Source: Lysobacter panacisoli (GTDB lineage: Bacteria > Pseudomonadota > Gammaproteobacteria > Xanthomonadales > Xanthomonadaceae). Taken from it: a stretch of DNA of 64,000 bases. Numbering within the stretch: position 1 is the stretch's first letter; every line of letters begins with the position of its first letter. The notes beneath the pieces were generated by a model, which did not search any database, was not told where the DNA came from, and saw nothing but the letters and a program-made list of their open reading frames with translations. The stretch spans positions 1,240,001-1,304,000 of the forward strand of contig NZ_VLNU01000001.1 of the NCBI RefSeq assembly GCF_009765165.1, given 5' to 3'. Of this stretch, positions 9,087 to 19,071 are shown in pieces. A program made the position numbers and the translations under genes.

Positions 9087-9760
9087 CGGGCGGGATCGCC
9101 GTGGCAGAGCGCGGCCAGTCCCGCATCGGCAACCGAGGCGGCCTGCTGCGCGGCGCCGCCGAGCAGCGTGCGCTGCACATCGCCGCGCGTGCCCGCGCGC
9201 GTCTCGATGCAGCGCAGGTCGCCGTCGCGGCCGGTGAGCGCGATCGACTGCACCTTCGCGGCGAGCGCGGCGTCCTTCGGCGTCAGCGTCAGCGTCCAGC
9301 GCTCGCGCGTGCCATCGGCCTGCAGGCGGTAATGGCGCTGCAGCGACGCACTGTCTCCGGCGAGCAGTGCCCCGAAGCTGCTCTGCAGGCCGGCGAGTTC
9401 AGGCGCGCGAGACAACGCGAAGCGGCGCGGCGACTGGCCGGCGCGTTCGATCAGCGCCTCGCCCGCACGCAGCGTGGTCGTTTCCGCATACGGCGCGCGC
9501 ACTTCGCGCACCAGCGTGTCGGCGTCGGGACGGCGGTACTCGCCGCTCAGGCGCAGCGGTGCCTTGAGCAGCCTCGATCCGCGCACCTCGACGAAGGCCG
9601 TGCGCGCCGGCACCGGCTGCGCGATGCGCGCGAGGATCCAGTCCGCGTCGAGGCCGCCGTCAGCCGGCGCGGCCTGCGTCGCGCTGGCCAGCAGCAGCGC
9701 CGGCAGCATCGCCCAGCGGAGGAAGATCGCTTTGGTGGTCCCGCGTCGCGTCGTCGGCAT
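9083..9760 (-). CDS. LolA-like periplasmic carrier protein
   Basis: A 225-residue exported protein resembling the outer-membrane lipoprotein carrier LolA, as found beside the MMPL exporter in aryl-polyene loci. The start chosen gives a positively charged n-region (MPTTRRGTTKAIFLRW) and a signal ending ASATQA. An internal ATG at 9709 would also leave a hydrophobic signal but without positive charge. The chosen start overlaps the upstream acyltransferase by 101 bp, which is large, so the internal start is a real alternative. The body has the LolA-like GxxRLLKAPLxLSG and YRRPDADTLVREV strands. Likely role: carrying the pigment or its lipid across the periplasm. Confidence 0.8.
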   Translation of the reverse strand: MPTTRRGTTKAIFLRWAMLPALLLASATQAAPADGGLDADWILARIAQPVPARTAFVEVRGSRLLKAPLRLSGEYRRPDADTLVREVRAPYAETTTLRAGEALIERAGQSPRRFALSRAPELAGLQSSFGALLAGDSASLQRHYRLQADGTRERWTLTLTPKDAALAAKVQSIALTGRDGDLRCIETRAGTRGDVQRTLLGGAAQQAASVADAGLAALCHGDPAR

Positions 9761-10649
9761 GCCAGAAATCGTAGAAGTTGAACCAGTTGAGGGGCGCGCG
9801 CAGCAGATGGTGCTGCAGCCGCGCGGCGTAACGTCCGACCAGCACAGCCACCGCGTCTCGACGATGCTGGCGCGGGATGTCCAGCCCGGAGCTGAATTCC
9901 TCGAACACCAGCTGGTAGCGGTTGCCGCCGCGGTACAGGCCGAAGGCGAGCACGACCGGCACTTTCAGCGTCGCCGCGAGCAGCCACGGCGTGGCGGGGA
10001 ATGGCGCATCGCTTCCGAGCAGCGGAGCGGTCACGGGCGTGTCGCCGGGTGTGGCGCGATCGACCAGCAGCGCGACGAGTTCACCGCGCGCGAGCGCCTG
10101 CTGGATCTCCAGCACGATCGACACGCCGTCCCGGCCGGCATCGATGACATCGCGCGCGAACTGCGGGTTGAGCGCATCCAGCAGCCGGGTCACGGCCGGG
10201 TTGTGGCCGATGTCGAGCACTACGCGCACGCGCAGCTGCGGCCGCGTCAGCGCGAGCACGCGCAGCGCATCGAAACTGCCCAGGTGCGAACCGAACACCA
10301 GCACGCCTTCGCCACGATCGACGCGCTCGGCCAATGCGGGCAACCCATCGACGCGGATATCGAAGCGCGACAGTTCGCCGGTCAGCAGGAACACGCGGTC
10401 GAGGATGGTCGCGGCGAAGGTATGGATGTGGCGCGCGACGTCCCACAGCGATGCACGACGTCCGAATGCACGCGTCAGGAACGCACGCGAGGCGCGACGC
10501 TCGGGGCCGCGCACGATCAGGAAATACAGGGTGATCGGGTACAGGCACGCGCGCGCGACGCCACGACCGCCGTAACGCGCGATGCTGCGGATCAGCCACA
10601 GCGCGAACACGCCGCCGCCCTCGGGGCGCTGCTTCCATTGCGCGCTCAT
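9660..10649 (-). CDS. LpxL/HtrB-like lipid acyltransferase of the pigment locus
   Basis: A 329-residue acyltransferase of the lysophospholipid / lipid A acyltransferase superfamily. The catalytic HxxxxD motif is GSHLGSFDAL at about residues 125-134, and it ends with the family-typical WFNFYDFW. An N-terminal hydrophobic stretch (CLYPITLYFLIV) could hold it at the inner membrane. In aryl-polyene pathways an enzyme of this type is proposed to join the polyene acyl chain to its lipid carrier. It overlaps the small dehydratase by four bp upstream. Its 3' end, past the conserved domain, runs 101 bp into the LolA-like gene. Confidence 0.87.
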   Translation of the reverse strand: MSAQWKQRPEGGGVFALWLIRSIARYGGRGVARACLYPITLYFLIVRGPERRASRAFLTRAFGRRASLWDVARHIHTFAATILDRVFLLTGELSRFDIRVDGLPALAERVDRGEGVLVFGSHLGSFDALRVLALTRPQLRVRVVLDIGHNPAVTRLLDALNPQFARDVIDAGRDGVSIVLEIQQALARGELVALLVDRATPGDTPVTAPLLGSDAPFPATPWLLAATLKVPVVLAFGLYRGGNRYQLVFEEFSSGLDIPRQHRRDAVAVLVGRYAARLQHHLLRAPLNWFNFYDFWHADDATRDHQSDLPPLGDAAGAAAGQRDAGRAG

Positions 10650-10942
10650 GCCGTCGCCTGCCCCGCGTCGGCGACGATCTCGCCGCTCGCCAGCACAATG
10701 CCGTCGCGCAGCACGCGGAAGCGCCAGCGCGGCGGTGCGCCGTCGAGTTCGATCGTTGCTTCCTCGTCCGGCAGCAGCGGTCGCAGGAACTTCACCTGCG
10801 GCAGGCGCAGGCCCGCGACCGGTCCGTGCGCGGCTTCGATGGCCTCGACCACGCGCTCCAGCAGGACCACGCCGGGCACCAGCGGCCGACCCGGGAAATG
10901 GCCGGGCAGGCAGGGGTGGTCGGCGGAAATCGCGAAGGGCAT
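10646..10942 (-). CDS. Short ApeI-like hot-dog dehydratase
   Basis: A 98-residue hot-dog protein of the FabA/FabZ superfamily, matching ApeI-type dehydratases of aryl-polyene loci. The motif HPCLPGHFPGRPLVPGVV at residues 9-26 is the FabZ-like signature with its active histidine. It is much shorter than housekeeping FabZ (about 150), as expected for ApeI. It would cooperate with the ApeP-like protein at 6299-6745. It overlaps the acyltransferase gene by four bp and starts 73 bp after the membrane protein gene, so an extra promoter in that gap is possible. Confidence 0.85.
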   Translation of the reverse strand: MPFAISADHPCLPGHFPGRPLVPGVVLLERVVEAIEAAHGPVAGLRLPQVKFLRPLLPDEEATIELDGAPPRWRFRVLRDGIVLASGEIVADAGQATA

Positions 10943-11015
10943 GCGTGGCGGCGGCGTCGCACGGAGGGCGGTCAGGATAAGCCACCGGCGCCGGCCGGAA
11001 GATGTCGGCGGGCGG

Positions 11016-11729
11016 TCAGTCGAACAGGCCCCGCCAGAAGCGCGGGCCGAGCGCGGCCATCTGCCGCAGGAAGTCGAAGAAGTGCCGGTACGGGCGGTGC
11101 GGGAACAGGTGGCGGCGCATCGCGTATTCGCCGACGAAGAAGCCGCCGACGATGCCGTAGTTCAGCAGGTTGGCGAACAGCGACCACGCCTCCTGGCCGA
11201 TGCTCACCGGCGGGGTGTGGCCGAGCCGGGCGAGCACGCCGTCGGGCACGGCGATCATCGCCAGCGCGCCGTTGGCGAGCGCGAGCACCGCCAGCAGGAT
11301 CGCCCACGACGCGGTCAGGCGTCGCGAATAGCGGTACAGCTCGCGCGGCAATTCGGCCGGTTCGCAGCGCTCCATCGCAGCCACGATCCGGGTGATCAGC
11401 GCCTCGCGCGGCGCTCGCAGGCTGCGCGCGAACATCCACGCGACCAGGCCTACGAACAGCATCGGCGGCGCCAGCAGCAGCATCTGCGCGAACGGCGTCT
11501 GCGCCACCCATACCAGGGCCGCCGCCGACACGGACGCCAGCGCCCAGGCCCAGACCTGTCCGTGCAGCATCGGCGCGACCAGCACCAGCGCCATCAGGTC
11601 GGCCATCGCGATCGCCGCCGGCACGCCGCCGCCGTCGTGGCTGGCCCAGTGCGCGAGCAGCGGATAGGCCACCGCCAGCACGATGGCGAGCACGGGTGCC
11701 GCGGCGTTGCGCGGGGCGGAAGCGTTCAC
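11016..11729 (-). CDS. Multi-pass membrane protein of the pigment locus (COG4648-like)
   Basis: A 237-residue integral membrane protein with about five hydrophobic segments, including VLAIVLAVAYPLLA, an ADLMALVLVAPML stretch, LLLAPPMLFVGLVAWMF, ILLAVLALANGALAMIA and LLNYGIVGGFFVGEYAM. Its end, RHLFPHRPYRHFFDFLRQM, is cytoplasmic and basic. Proteins of this kind occur next to the ACP in aryl-polyene clusters (COG4648 group), where their biochemical role is unproven. GTG start, 26 bp after the ACP stop codon, on the same operon. The assignment to that group is by context and general resemblance. Confidence 0.72.
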   Translation of the reverse strand: MNASAPRNAAAPVLAIVLAVAYPLLAHWASHDGGGVPAAIAMADLMALVLVAPMLHGQVWAWALASVSAAALVWVAQTPFAQMLLLAPPMLFVGLVAWMFARSLRAPREALITRIVAAMERCEPAELPRELYRYSRRLTASWAILLAVLALANGALAMIAVPDGVLARLGHTPPVSIGQEAWSLFANLLNYGIVGGFFVGEYAMRRHLFPHRPYRHFFDFLRQMAALGPRFWRGLFD

Positions 11730-11755
11730 GCGGGGGCCTCGACGACTCAGGCGGC

Positions 11756-12025
11756 TCAGGCGGCGCGGCGTTGCTCGATGTGCGCGGCCAGGGCGCGCAG
11801 CGAGGCGAAGATGCGGCGGTTCTCGTCGCTGTCGGAGCGCAGCTGGAAGCCGTACTTGCCGGAGATGGCCAGGGCCAGCTCCAGGGCGTCGATCGAGTCC
11901 AGACCCAGGCCTTCGCCGAACAGCGCCGCCTCGGGGTCGATCTGCTCGGGCGTCACGTCCTCGAGGTTGAGGCTCGACACCAGCAGCTGCGCCAGTTCGC
12001 GTTCGACGGGGCTTTGTTCAGACAT
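11756..12025 (-). CDS. Acyl carrier protein of the pigment locus
   Basis: An 89-residue acyl carrier protein with the phosphopantetheine site GLGLDSIDALEL, attachment Ser44, and an acidic helix II as usual. It is the first gene of the long minus-strand operon and corresponds to the XanC/ApeE/ApeF-type ACP on which 3-hydroxybenzoate is loaded and extended. Loading needs a 4'-phosphopantetheinyl transferase and an aryl-ACP ligase. Candidates for both lie together at 43602-45657. The C-terminal RRIFASLRALAAHIEQRR is a basic helix, slightly longer than in FabACP. Confidence 0.92.
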   Translation of the reverse strand: MSEQSPVERELAQLLVSSLNLEDVTPEQIDPEAALFGEGLGLDSIDALELALAISGKYGFQLRSDSDENRRIFASLRALAAHIEQRRAA

Positions 12026-12148
12026 CGGGGAATCCAGGACGGTACTTCGAGAGGACGCAACGATCCGGCAAAGGGCGGCCCGGTGCAACCGGGTCCGCGC
12101 GGCCGTGCCCGGAGCTGGGGCGCCACGGAGCCTCGCCGGCCCTTCCCT

Positions 12149-12154
12149 TATCAT
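12149..12154 (+). promoter_or_regulatory. Candidate -10 box giving a leaderless halogenase-xanB2 mRNA
   Basis: TATCAT ends seven bases before the ATG of the halogenase gene, so transcription would begin at or beside the start codon. There is no Shine-Dalgarno sequence in between. The 136-bp gap must also hold the divergent ACP-operon promoter, but no clear box is visible for it. Confidence 0.45.
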
Positions 12155-12161
12155 TCGCGGC

Positions 12162-13595
12162 ATGACCGAATCCGCTTCTGCGACCGGGCCGGCCCGAACC
12201 CCGGCCGAGCTGAACACGCCCCCGGCCGAACCCGCCCACCTCGACACCGACGTGCTCGTGGTCGGCGGCGGCCCCGCCGGCACCACCGCCGCCACCCTGC
12301 TCGCCCGCAAGGGCTGGAAGGTGTTGCTGCTGGAGAAGGACGCGCATCCGCGCTTCCACATCGGCGAATCGCTGTTGCCGATGAACCTGCCGATCCTCGA
12401 ACGCCTCGGCGTGCTGGAACAGGTGAAGGAGATCGGCACGTTCAAGCCCGGCGCCGAATTCCCGATCGTCGACGAGCACGGCATGCCCGCCACCGGCGAC
12501 GACTACAACACCTTCCGCTTCGACCGCGCGCTCAACCCGCGCTTCGGCTACGCCTACCAGGTCAAGCGCGAGGAGTACGACCAGCTGCTGTTCCGCAACG
12601 CGCAGGCCAGTGGCGTGGATGCGCGCGAGCGGCACAAGGTAGAGCGCGTCGATTTCGGCGCCGACGGGTGGCCGTCGATCGTGCACGCGCGCGATGCGGA
12701 TGGCGTCGCCCTCACGGTGCGTGCGCGCTACATCGTCGACGCCAGCGGTCGCGACACGTTGTTCGGCAACCAGCTCAAGCTCAAGAAGAAGAACACGCTG
12801 CACCAGTCGGCGGCGATCTTCAGTCACTTCACCGGCGTGGAGCGCCGCGCCGGCGAGGACGCGGGCAACATCACCGTGCAGCGCTTCGCGCACGGCTGGA
12901 TGTGGCTGATCCCGCTGCGCGAGGGCGTGATGAGCGTGGGCGCGGTGTGTTTCCCCGAGTACCTCAAGACGCGCCGCGGCGAGAACGAAGCGTTCCTGAT
13001 GAAGACGCTCGAATCCGAACCGCAAGTGCGCAAGCGCATGCAGGAGGCGCAGCGCGTGGCACCGGTGCACGTCACCGGCAATTACTCCTACACCTGCACG
13101 CGCATGCACGGCCCGGGCTGGGTGATGGTGGGCGACGCGTACGCGTTCGTCGATCCGGTGTTCTCCTCCGGCGTGTACCTGGGCATGAACAGCGCCGAGC
13201 AGGCCGCGCAGGTCGTCGATGGCGCGCTGCGCGATCCGTCCAGCGAATCGCGCCTGCAACGCGAAATGGACACGCGCCTGCGTCGTGGCCTCAAGCATTT
13301 CCAGTGGTTCATCTACCGCTTCACCACGCCGGTGATGCGCCACCTGTTCAACCATCCGCGCAACGTGTGGCAGGTCGAGCAGGCGGTGATCTCCATGCTC
13401 GCTGGCGACGTGTTCGACAATCCGGCAGTGCTGCGCCGTCTGCGCCTGTTCCGCTTCATCTACACGATGACCGCGATCAGCATGGCGCCGCAGGCGCTGC
13501 GCGGCTGGCTGCGCCGTCGTCGCCAGGTGGGCGTGGATGTCGGCCTCGCCGGCAACGCCGACACGCTGCAGCCGGGCCCGGAGACGCGCTCGTGA
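12162..13595 (+). CDS. FAD-dependent halogenase-like monooxygenase of the pigment locus
   Basis: A 477-residue flavoprotein of the tryptophan-halogenase family. The FAD-binding GGGPAG is at residues 35-40, with the catalytic-type lysine at Lys95 in TFKPGAEF. The halogenase hallmark WxWxIP appears as GWMWLIPL, and GDAYAFVDPVFSSGV is the second flavin motif. Xanthomonadins are brominated aryl polyenes, so this is the likely halogenating enzyme, acting on the aryl head group or polyene while bound to ACP. Some relatives are geranylgeranyl-reductase-like oxidoreductases that do not halogenate, so activity needs proof. It overlaps xanB2 by four bases (GTGA). Confidence 0.85.
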   Translation: MTESASATGPARTPAELNTPPAEPAHLDTDVLVVGGGPAGTTAATLLARKGWKVLLLEKDAHPRFHIGESLLPMNLPILERLGVLEQVKEIGTFKPGAEFPIVDEHGMPATGDDYNTFRFDRALNPRFGYAYQVKREEYDQLLFRNAQASGVDARERHKVERVDFGADGWPSIVHARDADGVALTVRARYIVDASGRDTLFGNQLKLKKKNTLHQSAAIFSHFTGVERRAGEDAGNITVQRFAHGWMWLIPLREGVMSVGAVCFPEYLKTRRGENEAFLMKTLESEPQVRKRMQEAQRVAPVHVTGNYSYTCTRMHGPGWVMVGDAYAFVDPVFSSGVYLGMNSAEQAAQVVDGALRDPSSESRLQREMDTRLRRGLKHFQWFIYRFTTPVMRHLFNHPRNVWQVEQAVISMLAGDVFDNPAVLRRLRLFRFIYTMTAISMAPQALRGWLRRRRQVGVDVGLAGNADTLQPGPETRS

Positions 13596-14599
13596 GCGCG
13601 GTTCATCCGCTGCCGCTGGCGCCGCGCTGGACGGTGGACTACGTCGACACGACGCCCGAAGCAGCGCTCGCCAGCGAGGACACGCTCGCGGTGATCGGCT
13701 TCGGCCGCAACGCGCCCGTGCACGACGATCCGCGCTACCTGCGCGTCGCGCTGGAACCGTTTGGCCCGGCGCCGCTGGAAGTCTGGCGCGGCAGCGGTCC
13801 GGTCGCGCGCGGCCGAGATGGCGACCTCGCCTGGGCCGAGGACGGCGCGCTGCAGTTCGGCGCGATCGAACTCGACGAGCGCGAAGGCGAAGACGGCGGC
13901 AGCGACATCGAGGCGACGGCCGATCGCCTGTACCGCCGCTTGTCGGACGTACTCGCGCAGCGCGGTTACCCGCACCTGCTGCGCGTGTGGAACTACCTCG
14001 ACGGCATCACCCTCGGCGAAGGCGATGAAGAGCGCTATCGCCAGTTCTGCGTCGGCCGTGCGCGCGGACTCGGTTTGGTCGACACGCAGACGCTGCCGGC
14101 CGCGACCGCGATCGGCCGCGTCGACGACGCTCGCCGCCTGCAGGTGTACTGGCTCGCCTCGCGCGCGCCGGGCACGCCGCTGGAGAATCCGCGCCAGATC
14201 AGCGCCTACCGTTATCCGCGCCAGTACGGCCCACAGCCGCCGAGCTTCGCCCGCGCGATGCTGCCCCCGGTCGGCAGCGCGATGCCGCTGATGATCTCCG
14301 GCACCGCGGCCATCGTCGGCCACGAATCGCAGCACGCCGGATCGGTGCTCACCCAGCTCGGCGAAACGCTGGCGAATTTCGACAGCCTGCTCGCCGCGGC
14401 GCGCGCGCAGTGGCCGTCGCTGCCGGCGCAGTTCGGCCCGCAGTCGCACCTGAAGGTGTACGTGCGCCACGTCGATGAGATCGAGGCGGTCGCGCGCGAA
14501 CTCGACGCGCGCTTCGGCCCCGACGTCCCGCGTGTGCTCCTGCATGCCGCCGTGTGTCGCCGCGAACTGCGCGTGGAGATCGACGGCGCGCACGCGTGA
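13592..14599 (+). CDS. xanB2: XanB2 chorismatase (3-/4-hydroxybenzoate synthase)
   Basis: A 335-residue protein of the XanB2/FkbO/Hyg5 chorismatase family. It converts chorismate to 3-hydroxybenzoate, the starter unit of xanthomonadin, and 4-hydroxybenzoate, the ubiquinone precursor; this is established for XanB2 of Xanthomonas. Family signatures seen are LLRVWNYLDGI (about residues 128-138), RYRQFCVGRA, and the C-terminal MISGTAAIVGHESQH. Cytoplasmic. The GTG start overlaps the halogenase stop. The presence of this gene, with no ammonia-lyase in the window, points to the xanthomonadin type of pathway and not the tyrosine-derived aryl-polyene type. Confidence 0.93.
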   Translation: MSAVHPLPLAPRWTVDYVDTTPEAALASEDTLAVIGFGRNAPVHDDPRYLRVALEPFGPAPLEVWRGSGPVARGRDGDLAWAEDGALQFGAIELDEREGEDGGSDIEATADRLYRRLSDVLAQRGYPHLLRVWNYLDGITLGEGDEERYRQFCVGRARGLGLVDTQTLPAATAIGRVDDARRLQVYWLASRAPGTPLENPRQISAYRYPRQYGPQPPSFARAMLPPVGSAMPLMISGTAAIVGHESQHAGSVLTQLGETLANFDSLLAAARAQWPSLPAQFGPQSHLKVYVRHVDEIEAVARELDARFGPDVPRVLLHAAVCRRELRVEIDGAHA

Positions 14600-14606
14600 C
14601 TTGAGC

Positions 14607-14626
14607 CGCTCTCCTTCGGGAGAGCG
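14607..14626. terminator. Hairpin between convergent xanB2 and SDR genes
   Basis: CGCTCTCC, a TTCG loop and GGAGAGCG form an 8-bp stem shortly after the xanB2 stop codon and before the convergent SDR end. No T-run follows, so it may end transcription weakly or stabilise both 3' ends. Confidence 0.5.
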
Positions 14627-14637
14627 CGTGGCGCGTC

Positions 14638-15384
14638 CTACAGCCCGCCCGACACGTCCACCAGGCTGCCGGTCATGTACGAAGCCTCGTCCGAGAGCAG
14701 CCACACGATCGCGCGTGCGATCTCGTCCACTTCGCCGCCGCGCTGCATCGGGATGCGCGCTTTCACCCGGTCCACGCGCCCGGGCTCGCCGCCGCTGGCG
14801 TGGATCTCGGTGTAGATGGACCCGGGACGCACCGCGTTGACGCGGATGCCCTCGGCGGCGACTTCCTTCGCCAGGCCCAGCGTCAGGGTGTCGATCGCCG
14901 CTTTCGACGCGGCGTAGTCGACGTACTCGTTCGGCGATCCCAGCCGCGACGCGACCGAAGACACATTGACGATCGCGCCGCCGTGGCCGCCATAGCGCGT
15001 GGACATGCGCCGCACCGCCTCGCGCGCGCATAGGAAACTGCCGACGACGTTGGCGTTGAACACGCGCGTGAGGCGCTCGGCGTCCATCTCCTCCACCCGC
15101 ATCTGCCGTTCGAGGATGCCGGCATTGTTGACCAGCGCGGTGACTTCGCCGAAACGGCGATCGACGAATTCGAACAGCCGCAGCACGTCGGCCTCACGCC
15201 CGACGTCGGCCTGCACCGCCATCGCCTCGCCGCCTTCGCGCTCGATCTCCTGCACGACGGCATCGGCCGCATCCTGTCGGTTGAGGTAGGCGACGCAGAC
15301 GCGATAGCCGCTGCGCGCCGCGCACAACGCGGTCGCCGCGCCGATGCCGCGACTGCCGCCGGTAACGATCACGATCCTGTCCAT
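14638..15384 (-). CDS. SDR-family NAD(P) oxidoreductase
   Basis: A 248-residue classical short-chain dehydrogenase. It shows TGGSRGIG at residues 8-15, NNAG, the catalytic NVSSVAS serine, YVDYAASKAA with Tyr and Lys, and a C-terminal GSLVDVSGGL. It resembles YgfF/glucose-1-dehydrogenase-like members more than FabG. The substrate is unknown. It lies 30 bp downstream of the GNAT gene on the hemB side, not in the pigment operon, so a role in the pigment pathway is possible but not supported by arrangement. Confidence 0.88.
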   Translation of the reverse strand: MDRIVIVTGGSRGIGAATALCAARSGYRVCVAYLNRQDAADAVVQEIEREGGEAMAVQADVGREADVLRLFEFVDRRFGEVTALVNNAGILERQMRVEEMDAERLTRVFNANVVGSFLCAREAVRRMSTRYGGHGGAIVNVSSVASRLGSPNEYVDYAASKAAIDTLTLGLAKEVAAEGIRVNAVRPGSIYTEIHASGGEPGRVDRVKARIPMQRGGEVDEIARAIVWLLSDEASYMTGSLVDVSGGL

Positions 15385-15414
15385 GCGGGCCTTCCTTCGC
15401 GCAGGAATGTCGCG

Positions 15415-15876
15415 TTACAGCCGCTTTCGGTAGACGTGCTGGGTCTTGGTGCGGGTGAAGCCCGCGCCTTCGTAGAACGGATGCGATTCGGTGCGGACGA
15501 TGTTCGAACGCACCATCACGTCGGCCACGCCGAGTTCGCGCGCCCAGTCCTCGGCCGCGCGCACCAGCGCCTGGCCGATGCCGCGACGGCGCGCGCGATC
15601 GTCCACGACCAGTCCGACGATTTCCACGCGTTCGCCGAGTTCGAGCATCAGGCGATGCTCGATCGCGACGAACCCCAGCAGCGTGCGATCGTCGTCGGTC
15701 GCGACGATCACCGGATGGTCGGCGGAGACGAGCAGGCGGCGCAGGCGCGATGCGAAGGTCGTCTCCTGCTGTGGATAGCCCAACTGCGCCGACAGACGCG
15801 CGAGTTCGGCGGCATCGTCCAGCCGCGCGCGACGCAGCGTCGCCGCCGCGTCGTGCCGTCGCGCATCGCCGGTCAT
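15415..15876 (-). CDS. GNAT-family N-acetyltransferase
   Basis: A 153-residue GNAT domain protein. The acetyl-CoA-binding segment is VVDDRARRRGIGQALVRAAEDW (about residues 88-109), with the RRxGIG pyrophosphate loop. Further motifs are LLGFVAIEHR on strand beta-4 and the final YEGAGFTRTKTQHVYRK. It could acetylate a small amine or a protein N-terminus; the substrate cannot be read. It starts four bases after the hemB stop codon, so it is surely co-transcribed with hemB and probably with the following SDR gene. Confidence 0.88.
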   Translation of the reverse strand: MTGDARRHDAAATLRRARLDDAAELARLSAQLGYPQQETTFASRLRRLLVSADHPVIVATDDDRTLLGFVAIEHRLMLELGERVEIVGLVVDDRARRRGIGQALVRAAEDWARELGVADVMVRSNIVRTESHPFYEGAGFTRTKTQHVYRKRL

Positions 15877-15880
15877 CGGC

Positions 15881-18056
<2,176 letters not shown>

Positions 18057-18198
18057 GCCGCTCCGGGTCGGATGCCGCACGGTGGCGGCGGACGCGCCGA
18101 GGGTGCCAGAGTCCTGCGACGCGGTCGAATGCGGCGCCGTCACGGCGCTGCGATCGGTGCGTCGCGGGCGTTCGGCAATGCCGGCGGTGAAGGACGGG

Positions 18199-19047
18199 TC
18201 AATGCCGACGGTGGGATTTCGCAAGGGCGTCGCCATGACGTGCCTCCAGCCAGAACTTCAGGATCAGGGTGATCAGCGCGAGTCCGGTCAGCAGCGACGC
18301 CGCAGCGAATGCGGCCGTGCTGTCGAACTCGTTGTAGAGGATCTCGATATGCAGCGGCAGCGTGTTGGTCAGGCCGCGGATGTGGCCAGACACCACGGAC
18401 ACCGCGCCGAACTCGCCCATCGCGCGCGCCGAGCACAACAGCACGCCGTACAGCAGGCCCCACTTGATGTTCGGCAGCGTCACGCGCCGGAACATCGTCC
18501 ACGCGCCGGCACCGAGCGAACGCGCGGCGAGCTCTTCGTCCGCGCCCTGCTGCTGCATCAGCGGGATCAGTTCGCGCACCACGAACGGGAACGTGATGAA
18601 CAACGTCGCCAGCACGATGCCGGGTCGCGCGAACAGGATCTTGACGTCGTGTTCCTGCAGTAGCGATGCGAACCATCCGCTGGAACCGAACAGCAGCACC
18701 AGGCACAGACCCGCGACCACCGGCGACACCGCGAACGGCAGGTCGATCAGCGACAGCAGCAGTTGCTTGCCGCGGAACTCGAAGCGCGTCACCGCCCACG
18801 CGGTGAACATGCCGAACACCGCATTGACCGGCACCACTATCGCGACGGTGAACAACGTGAGCTTCAACGCCGCCACCGCGTCGGGCTGCGTCAGCGCTTC
18901 CAGCCATGCCTTGAAACCATCGCCGAACGCCGCGCCGAGCACCATCAGCAGCGGCATCACCACCAGCGCGGCCATCACCAGCATCGCCAGACCGATCAGC
19001 GTCCAGCGCAGCCATGCGGGTTCCTGCAGGTCGCTGCGCGCGCTCAT
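18199..19047 (-). CDS. cysW: Sulfate ABC transporter permease CysW
   Basis: A 282-residue inner-membrane permease with six predicted helices and the ABC-permease EAA loop ([22 protein letters not shown]), which contacts CysA. The sequence [19 protein letters not shown] is characteristic of CysW. It pairs with CysT to form the sulfate channel. It starts 24 bp after the cysT stop codon. The C-terminus [18 protein letters not shown] is cytoplasmic. Confidence 0.95.
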   Translation of the reverse strand: MSARSDLQEPAWLRWTLIGLAMLVMAALVVMPLLMVLGAAFGDGFKAWLEALTQPDAVAALKLTLFTVAIVVPVNAVFGMFTAWAVTRFEFRGKQLLLSLIDLPFAVSPVVAGLCLVLLFGSSGWFASLLQEHDVKILFARPGIVLATLFITFPFVVRELIPLMQQQGADEELAARSLGAGAWTMFRRVTLPNIKWGLLYGVLLCSARAMGEFGAVSVVSGHIRGLTNTLPLHIEILYNEFDSTAAFAAASLLTGLALITLILKFWLEARHGDALAKSHRRH

Positions 19048-19071
19048 GTGGATACCTCGTGACGTGCGAAC

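Noticed and set aside
9474..13595. A 4.1-kb open frame (1373 codons) on the plus strand through the pigment operon
   Set aside because: Only its last 477 codons (12162-13595) are a recognisable protein. The rest is the shadow of minus-strand genes in GC-rich DNA where stop codons are rare.
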